Part shown: one piece after another, positions 34,180-44,222 of the stretch | How positions within the stretch are numbered: position 1 is the stretch's first letter | How the letters are laid out: every line of letters starts with the position of its first letter | Source: Caballeronia pedi | GTDB lineage: Bacteria; Pseudomonadota; Gammaproteobacteria; Burkholderiales; Burkholderiaceae | Length of the DNA stretch: 64,000 nt | Assembly: GCF_001544915.2 (NCBI RefSeq) | Contig: NZ_FCOE02000006.1 | Span: 248,001-312,000, forward strand | Reading direction: 5' to 3' | Position numbers and translations under genes: made by a program | Notes under the pieces: model-generated | Told to the model about the DNA's origin: nothing | Database searches by the model: none | Seen by the model: the letters and a program-made list of their open reading frames with translations, nothing else

Positions 34180-35247
34180 TTAGCCGGCATGGGTATGACC
34201 GCGCGCACCGTTCCCCCGGAGCGCGGTCACGATGCGCCGAAGCGGCGCGGTGATGCGCCAGGACGTGGAAGAGACGAACTCCGCGATGACCGCGTTGCTG
34301 GCCTGAAGTTCGGTCTGGGAAGTCCGTAGCTTGTCCATCGTTTCGCCGAGCTTGCCTTCGGCATCGGCGAGAATACGACGGGTGTCCGCGAGCATGGCCT
34401 GGGCTCGCGCGAGGTCGCTCTCCGCGAGCGTGGCACGGCTTTCGGCTTCGGCGGCCCGCTTTTCCATTCCCCCACTCGCCGTGTAGAACTCCTCCGTCGT
34501 GAGTTGCACGTCCGGACGTTCCTTGCGCAGGATGATGATCATTTCGCCGCCGGTCTCGCCCCTGGCAGCCACGAAATCGACGAGATTGAACGTCAGGAAG
34601 CCCATCATGAGGATCGGCTTCAGCACCTTGCTCTCAATCGTTTCACTGTCGAACACATGGCTGTGAATGCCGACATGCGGCGGCGCCTTCAGCTTTTCAC
34701 TGATGCGATCGAGATTCAGCTTGTCGCGCACGTCCATCGGCCGATTGACGAAGGCCTCGTCGTAATATATTTCGCACTCCAGTTGATGCTCGCGCGGAAT
34801 CTCTTCCACGCCCGCCAGGTACTCGGCGACGAAGTGGCTCAGCGCCGTATCCGGCCGGTACTTGTCGAAGCTGAACTTCTTGTCGGGCAAGGCGAGGAAA
34901 AGAATCCCGCCGTCGTTCATCATCGCGCAGAGATCCGCAAGCCACTGAATCATGTTTGGCGCGTGCTCCATTACATGATTCGCGATGATGTAGTCGAACT
35001 TGTCGCTGATGTAATCGCCGTACCGGTTCGAACTGACAACGTAATCGATCTCGGGAATCTGCTCGATCAGATCAGGATGCGTGCATTCGCGCACCAGTTG
35101 CTCGCGATTCTTCCAGTCGAGATAACGCACCTGAGCTTCGGTCTTGAAGACCGTCGGCTGGTCGTAAGGGCCCAGTTCCAACCCGAGCCCCGACAGGTCG
35201 GTGTGCTTCAAAAGATGACCACGCCGAAGCTGCGTTACGAGATTCAT
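34180..35247 (-). CDS. SAM-dependent methyltransferase with coiled-coil tail
   Basis: 355 residues. The first 240 form a class I methyltransferase-like domain: GLELGPYDQPTV is the SAM-binding glycine loop and DYIIANHVMEHAPNMIQWLA the motif near the active site. Residues about 260-330 are a heptad-rich coiled coil (EKRAAEAESRATLAESDLAR and onward). The end SSTSWRITAPLRRIV is a tail often seen on glycan-assembly enzymes. The neighbouring membrane proteins also point to surface polysaccharide modification. The sugar methylated is unknown. Confidence 0.82.
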   Translation of the reverse strand: MNLVTQLRRGHLLKHTDLSGLGLELGPYDQPTVFKTEAQVRYLDWKNREQLVRECTHPDLIEQIPEIDYVVSSNRYGDYISDKFDYIIANHVMEHAPNMIQWLADLCAMMNDGGILFLALPDKKFSFDKYRPDTALSHFVAEYLAGVEEIPREHQLECEIYYDEAFVNRPMDVRDKLNLDRISEKLKAPPHVGIHSHVFDSETIESKVLKPILMMGFLTFNLVDFVAARGETGGEMIIILRKERPDVQLTTEEFYTASGGMEKRAAEAESRATLAESDLARAQAMLADTRRILADAEGKLGETMDKLRTSQTELQASNAVIAEFVSSTSWRITAPLRRIVTALRGNGARGHTHAG

Positions 35248-35395
35248 CGACGGCTCCTCTGCATCACATTCGAGTTCGAATCGCCGGCGGACAGACGGCC
35301 GCGGACGCTTGATGCGGGCGCGCCATTACGCTCGCCGACCGAACTTAACACAACTCCGCGTCGGCGCGATATCGGGTTCCGGCGACAGGCGAAGC

Positions 35396-37078
35396 CTAAT
35401 TCGTCGCGATGGTCGCCGTGGCTTTGCGATTATCGTGAATATCGTCCGATGGACGGTGCTTCACGCAGACCAACGAATTCCAGAGCAGCGTCTTGCATCG
35501 GAAGTCTTTGCACGAATCACGGGCACACGGCGCATCGTTGATGACGCGGACGTGAAAACGGTCGAACATCGGTCCTAGCGCGACACCGGTGCGCCGCCAA
35601 TAAACCGGCTCTTGCCCGTTCGACGTCAATTCGTTCACTGCCTTATGAAGATAGTCATTGCCGTTCCGGGCAATCGTTAGCGCGCTATATTCCACGACTG
35701 CTGAATTGGCTAGGAGAATCAGGCAAATCGCGTAGCCCGCGAGCCGATGTCTTCCGATCGCGAGCGCGCCGACCAAGGCCACGAGGAGATAAATCTGTGG
35801 ATTCAGCCTTGCCCACCACGACTCGGGGCTGATGAAACACAGCACCCAGACCAGGATGAAGACCGGCGCTTCGGAGCGCATCGAGCGAAATCGAACCGCG
35901 GCGAAGACCATTGCGACGAGGCACGCGCCGCCGAAGAGCGGTCCCCACCCGCCCCATCGAACGTCCGCGGCGCCGGCAGCCGACACTTCCGCGTCCGTCA
36001 TGGAGAATGGCATTTTAATCTCGGGCAGCCGGGGTGTCGCCGGATTGCTCGGGCTTTGATTGGCCGTCTCGCCGAAGACGCTCAAGGCGACCTGGGAAAA
36101 TCTGTCGAGCGCGTGAAATTCGGGCGTTGTCTGCGCGGAAATGAGATTCTGCACACGCCCTTCGCCCATCGAAGGATAGAAAATATGATGTCCTTCAATG
36201 AGATTCTTCACGTACGGATTCACGCAGAGCACGATGCCGACCAAGGCCAGACCGGCAATTCGCCACCACGGGAAAAAATATGGACGCAAGTCGACTTTCT
36301 TTCGGTGGGCTATCGCCAGAAATGCAACCATGGAAATGGTCGAAAAGACGAGTCCAGTATGTTTCAACGCTGCGCAGCCGATCAGCGACAAAACAAACAC
36401 CAACACGAGATTTCTCGAAGGCGCGCCCCAGAAAAAGCCGTAGAGCGTAAGAATCTGAATCGCCAGAAAGCTTGCCATGCAACCATCGACGTAGTGCGTA
36501 AAGAGCTGCGCCAACACAACGGGATTCGCCGCGACGCCGACGCACACGAGCAGGCGCGCATCGGCTCGCAGCTTGCTCGTCACGGAAAGGCAGATCAACA
36601 TCACCGAGACAAGCAGCAGGAAATTGATGCTCTTCGCGAGTTCAAGGTTTCCAGAGAGCTTGTAAATGGCCGCGCCATAAAACCACGCGAGCTTGGGATA
36701 GTTGTTCGTATAGATTGCGTTCACTCCGCGCAGCGTCGATTCAAGAAAATCGAATCGTCTCGCGAGTTCGATGATCGCCTCCGAGTGGTATCCAATGCCA
36801 TCGTTCGAGAAATCAAAATATGCGTTCGATAGCGCGAAGGAAAGCGCGATGAGCGTAACGCCGCATACGGCGCTTTTGACGAATACCGTTGGGGAAGCAT
36901 ATTTCGTCACGGTCAGCGATGCGCCACCCGCGAGTAGAGGAGCGATAAAAGCCCATTGACTGGCAATTCCGGAGCCTTGCAGAACGGCGAAAATAAACGC
37001 CGTCGAAACAACGAACACAATCAGAAAAATTGCACTGCTCAGAAAAACATTCCCGACTTCGACTTTCTTTACTTGCAT
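35396..37078 (-). CDS. multi-span membrane protein, glycosyltransferase-C-like
   Basis: 560 residues with about eleven to twelve membrane segments. The first long extracytoplasmic loop carries acidic residues and NDGIGYHSEAIIELARRFD, in the place where GT-C enzymes have their catalytic acids. A large soluble C-terminal domain with four cysteines ends the chain (APCARDSCKDFRCKT). It does not match a named family to my eye. GC is clearly lower than in the flanks (about 48 percent at 36781), which suggests acquisition by transfer. With the methyltransferase it may serve a variable surface glycan. Confidence 0.75.
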   Translation of the reverse strand: MQVKKVEVGNVFLSSAIFLIVFVVSTAFIFAVLQGSGIASQWAFIAPLLAGGASLTVTKYASPTVFVKSAVCGVTLIALSFALSNAYFDFSNDGIGYHSEAIIELARRFDFLESTLRGVNAIYTNNYPKLAWFYGAAIYKLSGNLELAKSINFLLLVSVMLICLSVTSKLRADARLLVCVGVAANPVVLAQLFTHYVDGCMASFLAIQILTLYGFFWGAPSRNLVLVFVLSLIGCAALKHTGLVFSTISMVAFLAIAHRKKVDLRPYFFPWWRIAGLALVGIVLCVNPYVKNLIEGHHIFYPSMGEGRVQNLISAQTTPEFHALDRFSQVALSVFGETANQSPSNPATPRLPEIKMPFSMTDAEVSAAGAADVRWGGWGPLFGGACLVAMVFAAVRFRSMRSEAPVFILVWVLCFISPESWWARLNPQIYLLVALVGALAIGRHRLAGYAICLILLANSAVVEYSALTIARNGNDYLHKAVNELTSNGQEPVYWRRTGVALGPMFDRFHVRVINDAPCARDSCKDFRCKTLLWNSLVCVKHRPSDDIHDNRKATATIATN

Positions 37079-37240
37079 AACCCGTTTATTGATTCGGGTC
37101 GCGATCGTGCGACCTCTTGTAGGGCGTCATTTTACATGGTCTGAAGAATTGTTAAGCAAATACATGATAAGTCACCGGCGGCTTCGAATCCCGGACGAAG
37201 CCCGGTTAAAGTTCCCCCGTCATCCGCCGATATCGAACGG

Positions 37241-38473
37241 ATGACGACCCAACCCGCTTCCCTCGCACGCGAGCCCGCACGCCGTTGGTTCAACGGCTGG
37301 CGGGCGGGCGCCTGGTGCGCCACGGCCCTGCTCGCCTTCCAGTGCTTCGGGTTCTGCTTCAATGCCCGGCATTCCTGGGCCGCATACGGCCATCCGGGCG
37401 GCTGGGACTTCCTGACGTTCTGGGCCGCGTCGCGCCTCACGCTCGACGGCACGCCGCTCGCGGCCTATTCCTGGAGCGCGATCAAGCACGTTCTGCTGCA
37501 GTTGTCGCCGGATATCGTGATGCCCGGCCCGTGGTTCTATCCGCCGAATTTTCTGCTGCTGGTGCGCCCGTTCGCATTGCTTTGTGCGCCCGTCGGCTAC
37601 GCGCTTTTCATCGGGTTGTCGTCGGCGCTGTTCGTCTTGCTGATCCGCCGGGTGCTGCCGATGCGGTCCATGCTGATATGGATACTCGCGTTTCCCGGCC
37701 TGTGGCTCAACGCGGCGCAAGGACAGAACGCCTGCATCACCGCCAGTCTCGCGCTCGCCGCATTCCTCGCGATACGCACGCGGCCCGTGCTCGCGGGCGT
37801 CTTCATCGGCCTGCTGTCGATCAAGCCACATCTGGCGATTCTGTTTCCGGTCGCGCTCGCGTGCGCGGGCATGTGGAAGACCTTCATCGCCGCCGCGGTG
37901 ACGGCCGTGCTCTTCACGACTGCATCGGTCGCCGTGTTCGGGCTCGATATCGTGCCCGAGTTTCTGCACGGGCTCAGCGAAGCCAACGGCTATATCGCAA
38001 GCGGCGTGCTGCCCTGGGATCAGACGGCGAGCCTGTTCGCGACCTTGCGCATGGCGCACTTCGCGACCGGCCCGGCGTATGTCGCGCAGGCGTGTCAGGC
38101 GCTCGTCGCGGTCTGCGCGGTCGCGTGGGTGTGGCGCAACGCCAAGTCGCTGGAAGTGCGCGCCACCGCGCTCGTCGCGGGCACGTTCATGATCAGCCCC
38201 TACATCTATAACTACGATGCGGTTTGGCTCGGCGTGCCGCTCGCGCTTCTCGCCGCCCGCGCCATGCGCGATGGCTGGTTGCGCGGCGAAATCGCCATTC
38301 TGGTGCTCGCGTGGCTGTATCCGCAGATGGGCGATCTGCTGGCCAAGCATTTCGGCTTCGGGCCGGGGCCGCTCGTGTTCGCGTCGCTGATATTCGTGGC
38401 GATACGGCGCGCGCGTCTCGAAGCGGCCGATGGCAGCACGCTTGCCGCATTCGAACGACCGTCAGAACGGTAG
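37241..38473 (+). CDS. GT87/DUF2029-family membrane glycosyltransferase
   Basis: A 410-residue membrane protein of the DUF2029/GT87 type, polyprenol-phosphate-mannose dependent mannosyltransferases. Visible features are GGWDFLTFWAASRLTLDGTP with the acidic residue of the first loop, the family AAQGQNACITASLALAA segment, and GLLSIKPHLAILFPVALA. About ten membrane segments are present. It is divergent from the GT-C-like gene and overlaps the end of the DUF4186 gene by 12 bases on the opposite strand. The acceptor is not known. Confidence 0.85.
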   Translation: MTTQPASLAREPARRWFNGWRAGAWCATALLAFQCFGFCFNARHSWAAYGHPGGWDFLTFWAASRLTLDGTPLAAYSWSAIKHVLLQLSPDIVMPGPWFYPPNFLLLVRPFALLCAPVGYALFIGLSSALFVLLIRRVLPMRSMLIWILAFPGLWLNAAQGQNACITASLALAAFLAIRTRPVLAGVFIGLLSIKPHLAILFPVALACAGMWKTFIAAAVTAVLFTTASVAVFGLDIVPEFLHGLSEANGYIASGVLPWDQTASLFATLRMAHFATGPAYVAQACQALVAVCAVAWVWRNAKSLEVRATALVAGTFMISPYIYNYDAVWLGVPLALLAARAMRDGWLRGEIAILVLAWLYPQMGDLLAKHFGFGPGPLVFASLIFVAIRRARLEAADGSTLAAFERPSER

Positions 38474-38866
38474 GCGAAGCTGCGGATCGTCGGGCGTGGC
38501 GGCGTTCGCGGGCGGCAGCGGTTGCGCCCGCAGCCAGCGTTCGATCGCATCGACGACATGCTGGCGCTCGCTTTCATCGAGCGCCCTGCCCGCCGCGATG
38601 CCGTGCCACGTGGCGAGGCACGAGCGGCAGCACGTCGCCGTCGCGTGTTGCGCGATGAACACCGGATGCCCGCGAAACGACGTCTGTTTGCCGTCGTTCA
38701 GCGGCGCTTGCGGCGCGAGCCGCTTGCCGATCAGTTCATGCGCCTGCGCGACAATCCTGTCGATGCCCGTCTCGCGCAGCATCTTCCCCTCCCGCACGCC
38801 GAGCGCGAAGCGCCGCCGAAACGCCGATTTCGCGAGCGCATCGAACACGGCGTCGAGGTCGCGCAT
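38462..38866 (-). CDS. DUF4186-family protein
   Basis: A 134-residue protein of the DUF4186 family, with a start RDLDAVFDALAKSAFRRRFA and the cysteine/histidine cluster HATATCCRSCLATWHGI (about residues 74-90), which could bind a metal. No function is established. It is the last gene of the cobL-cbiD-cobK-cobM unit, starting 7 bases after cobM. Confidence 0.85.
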   Translation of the reverse strand: MRDLDAVFDALAKSAFRRRFALGVREGKMLRETGIDRIVAQAHELIGKRLAPQAPLNDGKQTSFRGHPVFIAQHATATCCRSCLATWHGIAAGRALDESERQHVVDAIERWLRAQPLPPANAATPDDPQLRLPF

Positions 38867-38873
38867 GGCGTGA

Positions 38874-39599
38874 TCAGTCCTTGGCGTAGAGCGTCGAATC
38901 CGCGAAACCTTCGGCGCTCAGCACGTGCCCGACGAGAATCATCGCCGTGCGCTCCATGCCCGCCGCGCGCACTTTCGACGCGATATCGGCAAGCGTGCCT
39001 TGCACGCGCGTCTCGTCCGGCCAGCTCGCGCGGAACACGACCGCCACCGAACAATCCGCGCCGTAGTGCGGCACGAGCTCCGCGACGATTCGCTCGATAT
39101 GCCGCACGCCGAGATGAATCGCGAGCGTCGCGCGGTGGCGCGCGAGATCCGCCAGGCTTTCGCCTTCCGGCATCGACGTTTTGGTTGCGTAGCGCGTGAG
39201 GATGACAGTCTGGGAAATGCCGGGGAGCGTGAGTTCGCGTTTGAGCGCCGCCGCCGATGCGGCCGCCGCCGTCACGCCCGGCACCACTTCATAGGGAATC
39301 GCGAGCGCGTCGAGCCGGCGGATCTGCTCGCCGATCGCCCCGTAGAGCGACGGATCGCCCGAATGCACGCGCGCCACGTCCTGCCCGTTCGCGTGCGCGT
39401 CCCGCAGCAGCGCGACGATCGCGTCGAGATCGAGTTCGGCCGTGTCGATGCATGTCGTCGCGCGATGGCCGTCGAGCACCTCGCGCGGCACCAGCGACCC
39501 GGCGTACAGAATCACGGGACACGCGCGGATGAGCCGCTGCCCCTTGACGGTGATGAGTTCCGGATCGCCCGGACCGGCGCCGATGAAGTAAACAGTCAT
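38874..39599 (-). CDS. cobM: precorrin-4 C11-methyltransferase
   Basis: A 241-residue SAM-dependent uroporphyrin-III C-methyltransferase-family enzyme. It methylates C-11 of precorrin-4 in corrin ring synthesis. The start [20 protein letters not shown] is the family fingerprint; VARVHSGDPSLYGAIGEQIR and YEVVPGVTAAAASAAAL are typical of CobM/CbiF. Its ATG overlaps the cobK stop (ATGA). It belongs to the minus-strand block that begins with cobL. Confidence 0.95.
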   Translation of the reverse strand: MTVYFIGAGPGDPELITVKGQRLIRACPVILYAGSLVPREVLDGHRATTCIDTAELDLDAIVALLRDAHANGQDVARVHSGDPSLYGAIGEQIRRLDALAIPYEVVPGVTAAAASAAALKRELTLPGISQTVILTRYATKTSMPEGESLADLARHRATLAIHLGVRHIERIVAELVPHYGADCSVAVVFRASWPDETRVQGTLADIASKVRAAGMERTAMILVGHVLSAEGFADSTLYAKD

Positions 39600-40327
39600 T
39601 GTGTGGTGAGCCAGTGTTGGAGCGCGTCGCGGGCGCTCACGGCATCGTCGAAAGATCGGTCGGCGTCGGGCAGCGCGGGACGCGTGAGCATCACGACTGG
39701 CAAGCCTCGCTCGCGCGCGACGGCCAGTTTCGCTTCGGTCGCTCGCCCGCCGCTGTTCTTGCTGACGATCACGTCGATGCGCGCCGCGTCGAACAGCGCG
39801 CGTTCGCCGGCAAGATCGAACGGCCCGCGCGCATCGATGATATCGGCGCGTTCGTTGCCCGGATGGGCGTCGAGACAGCGAATCGTCCAGTGCTGCAATG
39901 CGGGGATTTCGTGCAGATGCGCGAGCGGTTCGCGTCCGAGCGTAAACAGCGGCCGATGAAACCCCGCGATCCGTTCGACGATCCCGCGCCAGTCCGCCGT
40001 GTCGCGCCAGTCGTCGCCGGGCTGCGGCTGCCACGCCGGACGGCGCACCGCCCAGAGCGTCACGCGCGCGATCGTGCAGGCCTCGCGCGCGTGACGGCTC
40101 ATCTGCGCGGCATACGGATGCGTCGCATCGACGACGAGCGCGATGTCTTCATCGCACAGATAGCGCACGAGCCCGTCGACGCCGCCGAAACCGCCGACGC
40201 GCACCGCGCACGCCAGATCGCCGGGCACGCGCCCGAGGCCCGCGAGACTGTAGACATGCGCGGCGGGCAGGCTGCGCGCGATCGCGAGCGCGTCGCCGGT
40301 GCCGCCGAGCAGAAGCACGCGCCTCAT
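39596..40327 (-). CDS. cobK: precorrin-6A reductase
   Basis: A 243-residue NAD(P)H-dependent reductase (CobK/CbiJ) that reduces precorrin-6A. Motifs are the N-terminal [18 protein letters not shown], the [16 protein letters not shown] active-site segment, and [20 protein letters not shown] near the C-terminus. Start and stop overlap those of cbiD and cobM by ATGA, so the block is tightly coupled. Confidence 0.95.
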   Translation of the reverse strand: MRRVLLLGGTGDALAIARSLPAAHVYSLAGLGRVPGDLACAVRVGGFGGVDGLVRYLCDEDIALVVDATHPYAAQMSRHAREACTIARVTLWAVRRPAWQPQPGDDWRDTADWRGIVERIAGFHRPLFTLGREPLAHLHEIPALQHWTIRCLDAHPGNERADIIDARGPFDLAGERALFDAARIDVIVSKNSGGRATEAKLAVARERGLPVVMLTRPALPDADRSFDDAVSARDALQHWLTTQ

Positions 40328-41421
40328 GCCGCGCTCCCGACGATATTGCCGTGCCGGTCGATCGCGAAGGTCTCGACTTCGATGCCCGGCGGCACCACAT
40401 CGAGCGCGACGGCGCGCGCGCGACGGCACACGATATCGCCGAGCGCGATGCCTTCGACGCGAGCGAGCTTGAGCGCTTCCTGACTCGTGTTGGCCGCGCG
40501 GATGGCCGCCTGCAGCGCGTCGCTCGCGCCCGCGTCGGCGGCCCAGACGGCGAGCAGCGTCAGGTCGATGCTCGAGTTGCGGCTATGCAGATCCATGTGC
40601 CCCGCCGCGAGCTTGGACAATTTGCCGAAGCCGCCGCACAGACTCAGTTTGTCGACGCTCGCGCGGCGCAGATGCTTCAGCACGGCGCCCGCGAAGTCGC
40701 CCATTTCGATCAGCGCGATATCGGGCAGGCCGTAATGCGCGCGCATCGCGTCCTCGCTCTGATTGCCGGTGCACGCGGCGATATGCCGATACCCGTTCGC
40801 CCGCGCGACATCGATGCCCTGATGAATCGACGCGATATACGCCGAGCACGAAAACGGCCTGACGATCCCTGTCGTGCCGAGGATCGACAAGCCGCCGACG
40901 ATGCCGAGGCGCGGATTCATCGTCTTCTGCGCGAGCGCCTCGCCGTTCTCCACGCCGATGCTCACGTCGAAGCCGCCGCCATAACCCGTGCTCGCGGCGA
41001 GCGCGTCGAGATGTTGCGCCATCATCTTGCGCGGCATCGGGTTGATCGCCGGTTCGCCGATGGCGAGCGCCAGCCCCGCGCGCGTCACGGTGCCGACGCC
41101 CGGTCCCGCATGAAAACGCACGCCGGTTTCGTCGGACAGACGCACGCGTGCGAACACGAGCGCGCCGTGCGTGACGTCGGGATCGTCGCCCGCGTCCTTG
41201 ATGACGCCGGCTTCCGCTGCGTCGGCTGGTTCGGCGATGCGGCGGCAGAAGGAAAGCGTCATGGTCACGCACTGGCCTTTCGGCAGCACGATCTCCGCGC
41301 GCTCGCCCGTCTCGCCGAGCAGCAAGAGGCGCGCGGCCGCGAGGCTCGTCGCGGTCGCGCAGCTTCCGGTCGTGTAGCCGCTTCTGAGCGGCGCGGCCTG
41401 TTCCGGCGTTTCTTCACGCAT
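40324..41421 (-). CDS. cbiD: cobalt-precorrin-5B (C1)-methyltransferase, CbiD type
   Basis: A 365-residue CbiD. The fingerprint [20 protein letters not shown] is at the N-terminus, with [20 protein letters not shown] and [16 protein letters not shown] in the middle. CbiD is the anaerobic-pathway enzyme for acetyl-unit loss and C-1 methylation; here it takes the place of CobF, which was not found in this window, in an otherwise oxygen-dependent set. It lies 6 bases after cobL. Confidence 0.95.
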   Translation of the reverse strand: MREETPEQAAPLRSGYTTGSCATATSLAAARLLLLGETGERAEIVLPKGQCVTMTLSFCRRIAEPADAAEAGVIKDAGDDPDVTHGALVFARVRLSDETGVRFHAGPGVGTVTRAGLALAIGEPAINPMPRKMMAQHLDALAASTGYGGGFDVSIGVENGEALAQKTMNPRLGIVGGLSILGTTGIVRPFSCSAYIASIHQGIDVARANGYRHIAACTGNQSEDAMRAHYGLPDIALIEMGDFAGAVLKHLRRASVDKLSLCGGFGKLSKLAAGHMDLHSRNSSIDLTLLAVWAADAGASDALQAAIRAANTSQEALKLARVEGIALGDIVCRRARAVALDVVPPGIEVETFAIDRHGNIVGSAA

Positions 41422-41427
41422 GACGCT

Positions 41428-42639
41428 TCACGGTTTGCTGGCGTGCAGAAGCGTGATCGGCAGCGCCTGCCGCCACGTATCGAAGCTGCCGAGCGGCTCC
41501 GCCTGCGCGATGCCGATGCGCGTCAGCTCGCCGCCATGCCGCGCACGCCATTCGACCAGCGCCGCTTCGCTTTGCAGCGTCACCGCATTGGCGACGAGGC
41601 GGCCGCCCTGACGCAGCCGCGTCCAGCAGGCATCGAGCAGGCCCGGCACGGTCAGCCCGCCGCCGATGAACACGGCATCCGGCGCGGGCAGGCCGTCGAG
41701 CGCGGCGGGCGCTTCGCCTTTCACGAGTTGCAGCGCGGGCACGCCGAGCGCATCGCGGTTGGATTCGATGAGACGCTGCCGGCTTTCGTTCGCTTCGATC
41801 GCGATCGCGCGGCACGCGCCATGCGCGCGCATCCATTCGATGCCGATCGAGCCGCAGCCCGCGCCCACATCCCACAGCAATTCGCCCGGCTGCGGCGCGA
41901 GATGCGCGAGCGTCACGGCGCGCACGTCGCGCTTCGTGAGCTGGCCATCGTGACGATAGGCGTCGTCGGGCAAACCGGGCGTGAGCGGCGGGCCGGCGTG
42001 GCCTGCATGCGTGCGGCATTCGATCGCGACGAGATTGAGCGCGGCGACGAGCGGCTCGCGCCAGTCGTCGGCGCGTTCGTCGACGCGGCGCTCGTGGTTG
42101 CCGCCCAAGTGTTCGAAGACGGTCATGCGGCTCGCGCCGAAACCGTGCGCGGTCAACAGCGCGGCGACGGCGGCGGGCGTGGTGCCGTCGCCGCTCAGCA
42201 CGAGCAGGCGCACGCCGCGATGCAGGCTCGCGAGCAGCGACGCGACGGGCCGCCCGACCAGCGACACGCACACCGCGTCCTGCAACGCCCAGCGCAGACG
42301 CGCCGCCGCCAGCGACAGCGACGACGGCGCGGGAATCACGCGCATTTCGCCATTGGCGACTTCACGCGCGAGCGTTGCGCCGACGCCGAAGCACATCGGA
42401 TCGCCGCTCGCGAGCACGCATATGCGGGTCTTGCCGTCGCCGCGCCCGGCGAGCACGGCATCGATCGAAAAGGGCTTCGGCCACGGCACGCGGCGCGCGG
42501 CGATGCGCACCGGCAGCAGCGCGAGATGGCGCTCGCCGCCGTGGATCGATTGCGCGTCGAGCAGCGCGCGGCGCGCCACACGGGAAAGGCCGTGCCAGCC
42601 GTCTTCGCCGATCCCCACCACGGTCAGCCAGGTCGACAT
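41428..42639 (-). CDS. cobL: precorrin-6Y C5,15-methyltransferase (decarboxylating), CbiE-CbiT fusion
   Basis: A 403-residue bifunctional enzyme. The N-terminal CbiE-like domain (1 to about 205) starts [19 protein letters not shown] and has [18 protein letters not shown]. The C-terminal CbiT-like domain (from about 215) begins [20 protein letters not shown] and has the SAM loop [18 protein letters not shown]. It methylates C-5 and C-15 and decarboxylates the C-12 acetate. AAGGAGG precedes the ATG. It heads the minus-strand block, divergent from the cobG block. Confidence 0.95.
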   Translation of the reverse strand: MSTWLTVVGIGEDGWHGLSRVARRALLDAQSIHGGERHLALLPVRIAARRVPWPKPFSIDAVLAGRGDGKTRICVLASGDPMCFGVGATLAREVANGEMRVIPAPSSLSLAAARLRWALQDAVCVSLVGRPVASLLASLHRGVRLLVLSGDGTTPAAVAALLTAHGFGASRMTVFEHLGGNHERRVDERADDWREPLVAALNLVAIECRTHAGHAGPPLTPGLPDDAYRHDGQLTKRDVRAVTLAHLAPQPGELLWDVGAGCGSIGIEWMRAHGACRAIAIEANESRQRLIESNRDALGVPALQLVKGEAPAALDGLPAPDAVFIGGGLTVPGLLDACWTRLRQGGRLVANAVTLQSEAALVEWRARHGGELTRIGIAQAEPLGSFDTWRQALPITLLHASKP

Positions 42640-42717
42640 GCGCCGCCTCCTTGCGATTCGAATCGCGCTTCGGGCTTGTGCCCTGAAGCGCCTGGATGGT
42701 CGATAAAAGCGGGCATA

Positions 42718-42882
42718 ATACAGGTCCGTCGGTGCCCGTTGGGGCCTAAGAGGGAACACAGCAAAACTGTGGCTGCCCCCGCAATTGTACGCAGCGAGTC
42801 CGCGCTCCACTGCCACTGGTTTTTACCGGGAAGGCCGGCGCGAATGAAGACCTGCCAGCCAAGAGACCTGCCGACTCATCGC
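42718..42882 (+). promoter_or_regulatory. cobalamin riboswitch upstream of cobG
   Basis: The order of conserved blocks is that of the adenosylcobalamin riboswitch: GGTGCC at 42731, GGGAA at 42752, GCCCCCGCAA at 42775-42784, then GCCACTG near 42811-42817 and GGGAAGG at 42829-42835, and the B12 box AGCCAAGAGACCTGCC at about 42857-42872. It lies about 70 bases before the cobG start and should switch the cobG-cobH-cobI-cobJ unit off when the cofactor is plentiful. Confidence 0.92.
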
Positions 42883-42953
42883 TTTCGCGCGACGCCGACC
42901 GGGCGGGGTGTACCGGTTCGCTCATCACGTGCGAAGCCCAACGGGTCCTGCTT

Positions 42954-44222
42954 TTGACTTCATTCGACCGCCCATCGCTCAACGCCGCCCCGCGCGCTTC
43001 GGCGTGCCCGGGCCTGATGCGCATCGTGCCCGCGCGCGATGGCGGTCTCGCGCGTCTGCGTCTTCCGGGCGGCGCACTGAGCGCGCACGCGGCGCGGGCC
43101 GTTGCGCGTGCGGCGCGCGACTGCGGCTCGGGCGTGATCGAAGTGACCAATCGCGCGAATCTGCAATTGCGCGGCATCCGCGACGACGCCCACGCCGCGC
43201 TGATCGACATCGCACTCGACGCGGCCCTCGGTCCGTCGACGGCAAGCGCCGACGACATCCGCAACGTGATGCTGAGCCCGCTCGCGAGCGACGCCACGCG
43301 CGCGCTCGCCGCGGACATCATCGACGCGATGCAGGCCGATGCCTCGCTGCACGCGCTGTCGCCCAAGTTCGCGTTGCAACTCGATGCCGGCGAACGTCTC
43401 GCGATGCTCGATCACCCACACGATCTCTGGCTCTCCACATTCGACGACGGCGCGCGCTTCGCCTTCGGTTTCGCGGGAACGATGTCGCAGTGCGCGCTCG
43501 GCGCGGTGCCGCGCGCGAATCTGGTGACGTTCGTTGCGCGCGCGCTGCGCAGGTTTCTCGCGCTCGCGACGCCTGACGAACATCGTATGCGCGATCTGCT
43601 CGCGCGTGTAGGCGTCGCGCAATTTCTCGAAGGATTCGATTTCGACGCGGACGTGCAGACCTGGCGACGCGCCCCCGCCGATGCATCGCTGCGGCTCGGC
43701 GCGCACGCGGAACCGTATCGCGCGACGTGGTACGCAGGCGCGCAGACGCCGCTCGGACGCCTCGACGCGCGCACGCTCGAAGCCCTCGCCGATCTCGCTG
43801 AACAGCACGCCGAAGGGCGCCTGACGATGACGCCGTGGCAAAGCGTGCTGCTGCCAGGCATCGCGCCGCAAGACACGCACGAAGTGCTTCAAACCTTGCG
43901 CGCGCTCGGGCTCGCCACCGACCCGCGCGATCCGCTCGCGCGCCTGATCGCGTGTGCCGGGTCCGAGGGCTGCGCAAAAAGCCACGCCGACACCAAAGCC
44001 GACGCGCATCGCCTCGCGTCCCTTCTGCCCGCGCACGACGAAACGCCCGTGCATCTGAGCGGCTGCGAGCGTTCGTGCGCGGCGGCGCATCCGGTCCCGG
44101 TGACGCTCTTTGCGGTCGCGCCGGGACGCTATGACTTTCATCGCGACGGTCGCATCGTCGCGCGCAATCTGACTATCGAAGAGGCGGCCGAACGGCTCGC
44201 CCGGAGCCATGCCGATGCCTGA
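42954..44222 (+). CDS. cobG: precorrin-3B synthase
   Basis: A 422-residue nitrite/sulfite-reductase-like monooxygenase with siroheme and an Fe-S cluster. With oxygen it makes precorrin-3B, the step that prepares ring contraction in the aerobic pathway. The start region RASACPGLMRIVPARDGGL is conserved. The cluster cysteines are seen as CAGSEGCAKSH and SGCERSCAAAHP. No ATG precedes the conserved N-terminus, so a TTG at 42954 is the likely start. The 3' end overlaps cobH by 14 bases. Confidence 0.92.
   Translation: MTSFDRPSLNAAPRASACPGLMRIVPARDGGLARLRLPGGALSAHAARAVARAARDCGSGVIEVTNRANLQLRGIRDDAHAALIDIALDAALGPSTASADDIRNVMLSPLASDATRALAADIIDAMQADASLHALSPKFALQLDAGERLAMLDHPHDLWLSTFDDGARFAFGFAGTMSQCALGAVPRANLVTFVARALRRFLALATPDEHRMRDLLARVGVAQFLEGFDFDADVQTWRRAPADASLRLGAHAEPYRATWYAGAQTPLGRLDARTLEALADLAEQHAEGRLTMTPWQSVLLPGIAPQDTHEVLQTLRALGLATDPRDPLARLIACAGSEGCAKSHADTKADAHRLASLLPAHDETPVHLSGCERSCAAAHPVPVTLFAVAPGRYDFHRDGRIVARNLTIEEAAERLARSHADA

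Noticed and set aside
40351..42957. Very long open frame (868 codons) on the plus strand opposite cobK-cbiD-cobL
   Set aside because: It is arginine- and histidine-rich shadow sequence made by the GC-rich third positions of three well-recognised cobalamin genes on the other strand; it has no recognisable domain.
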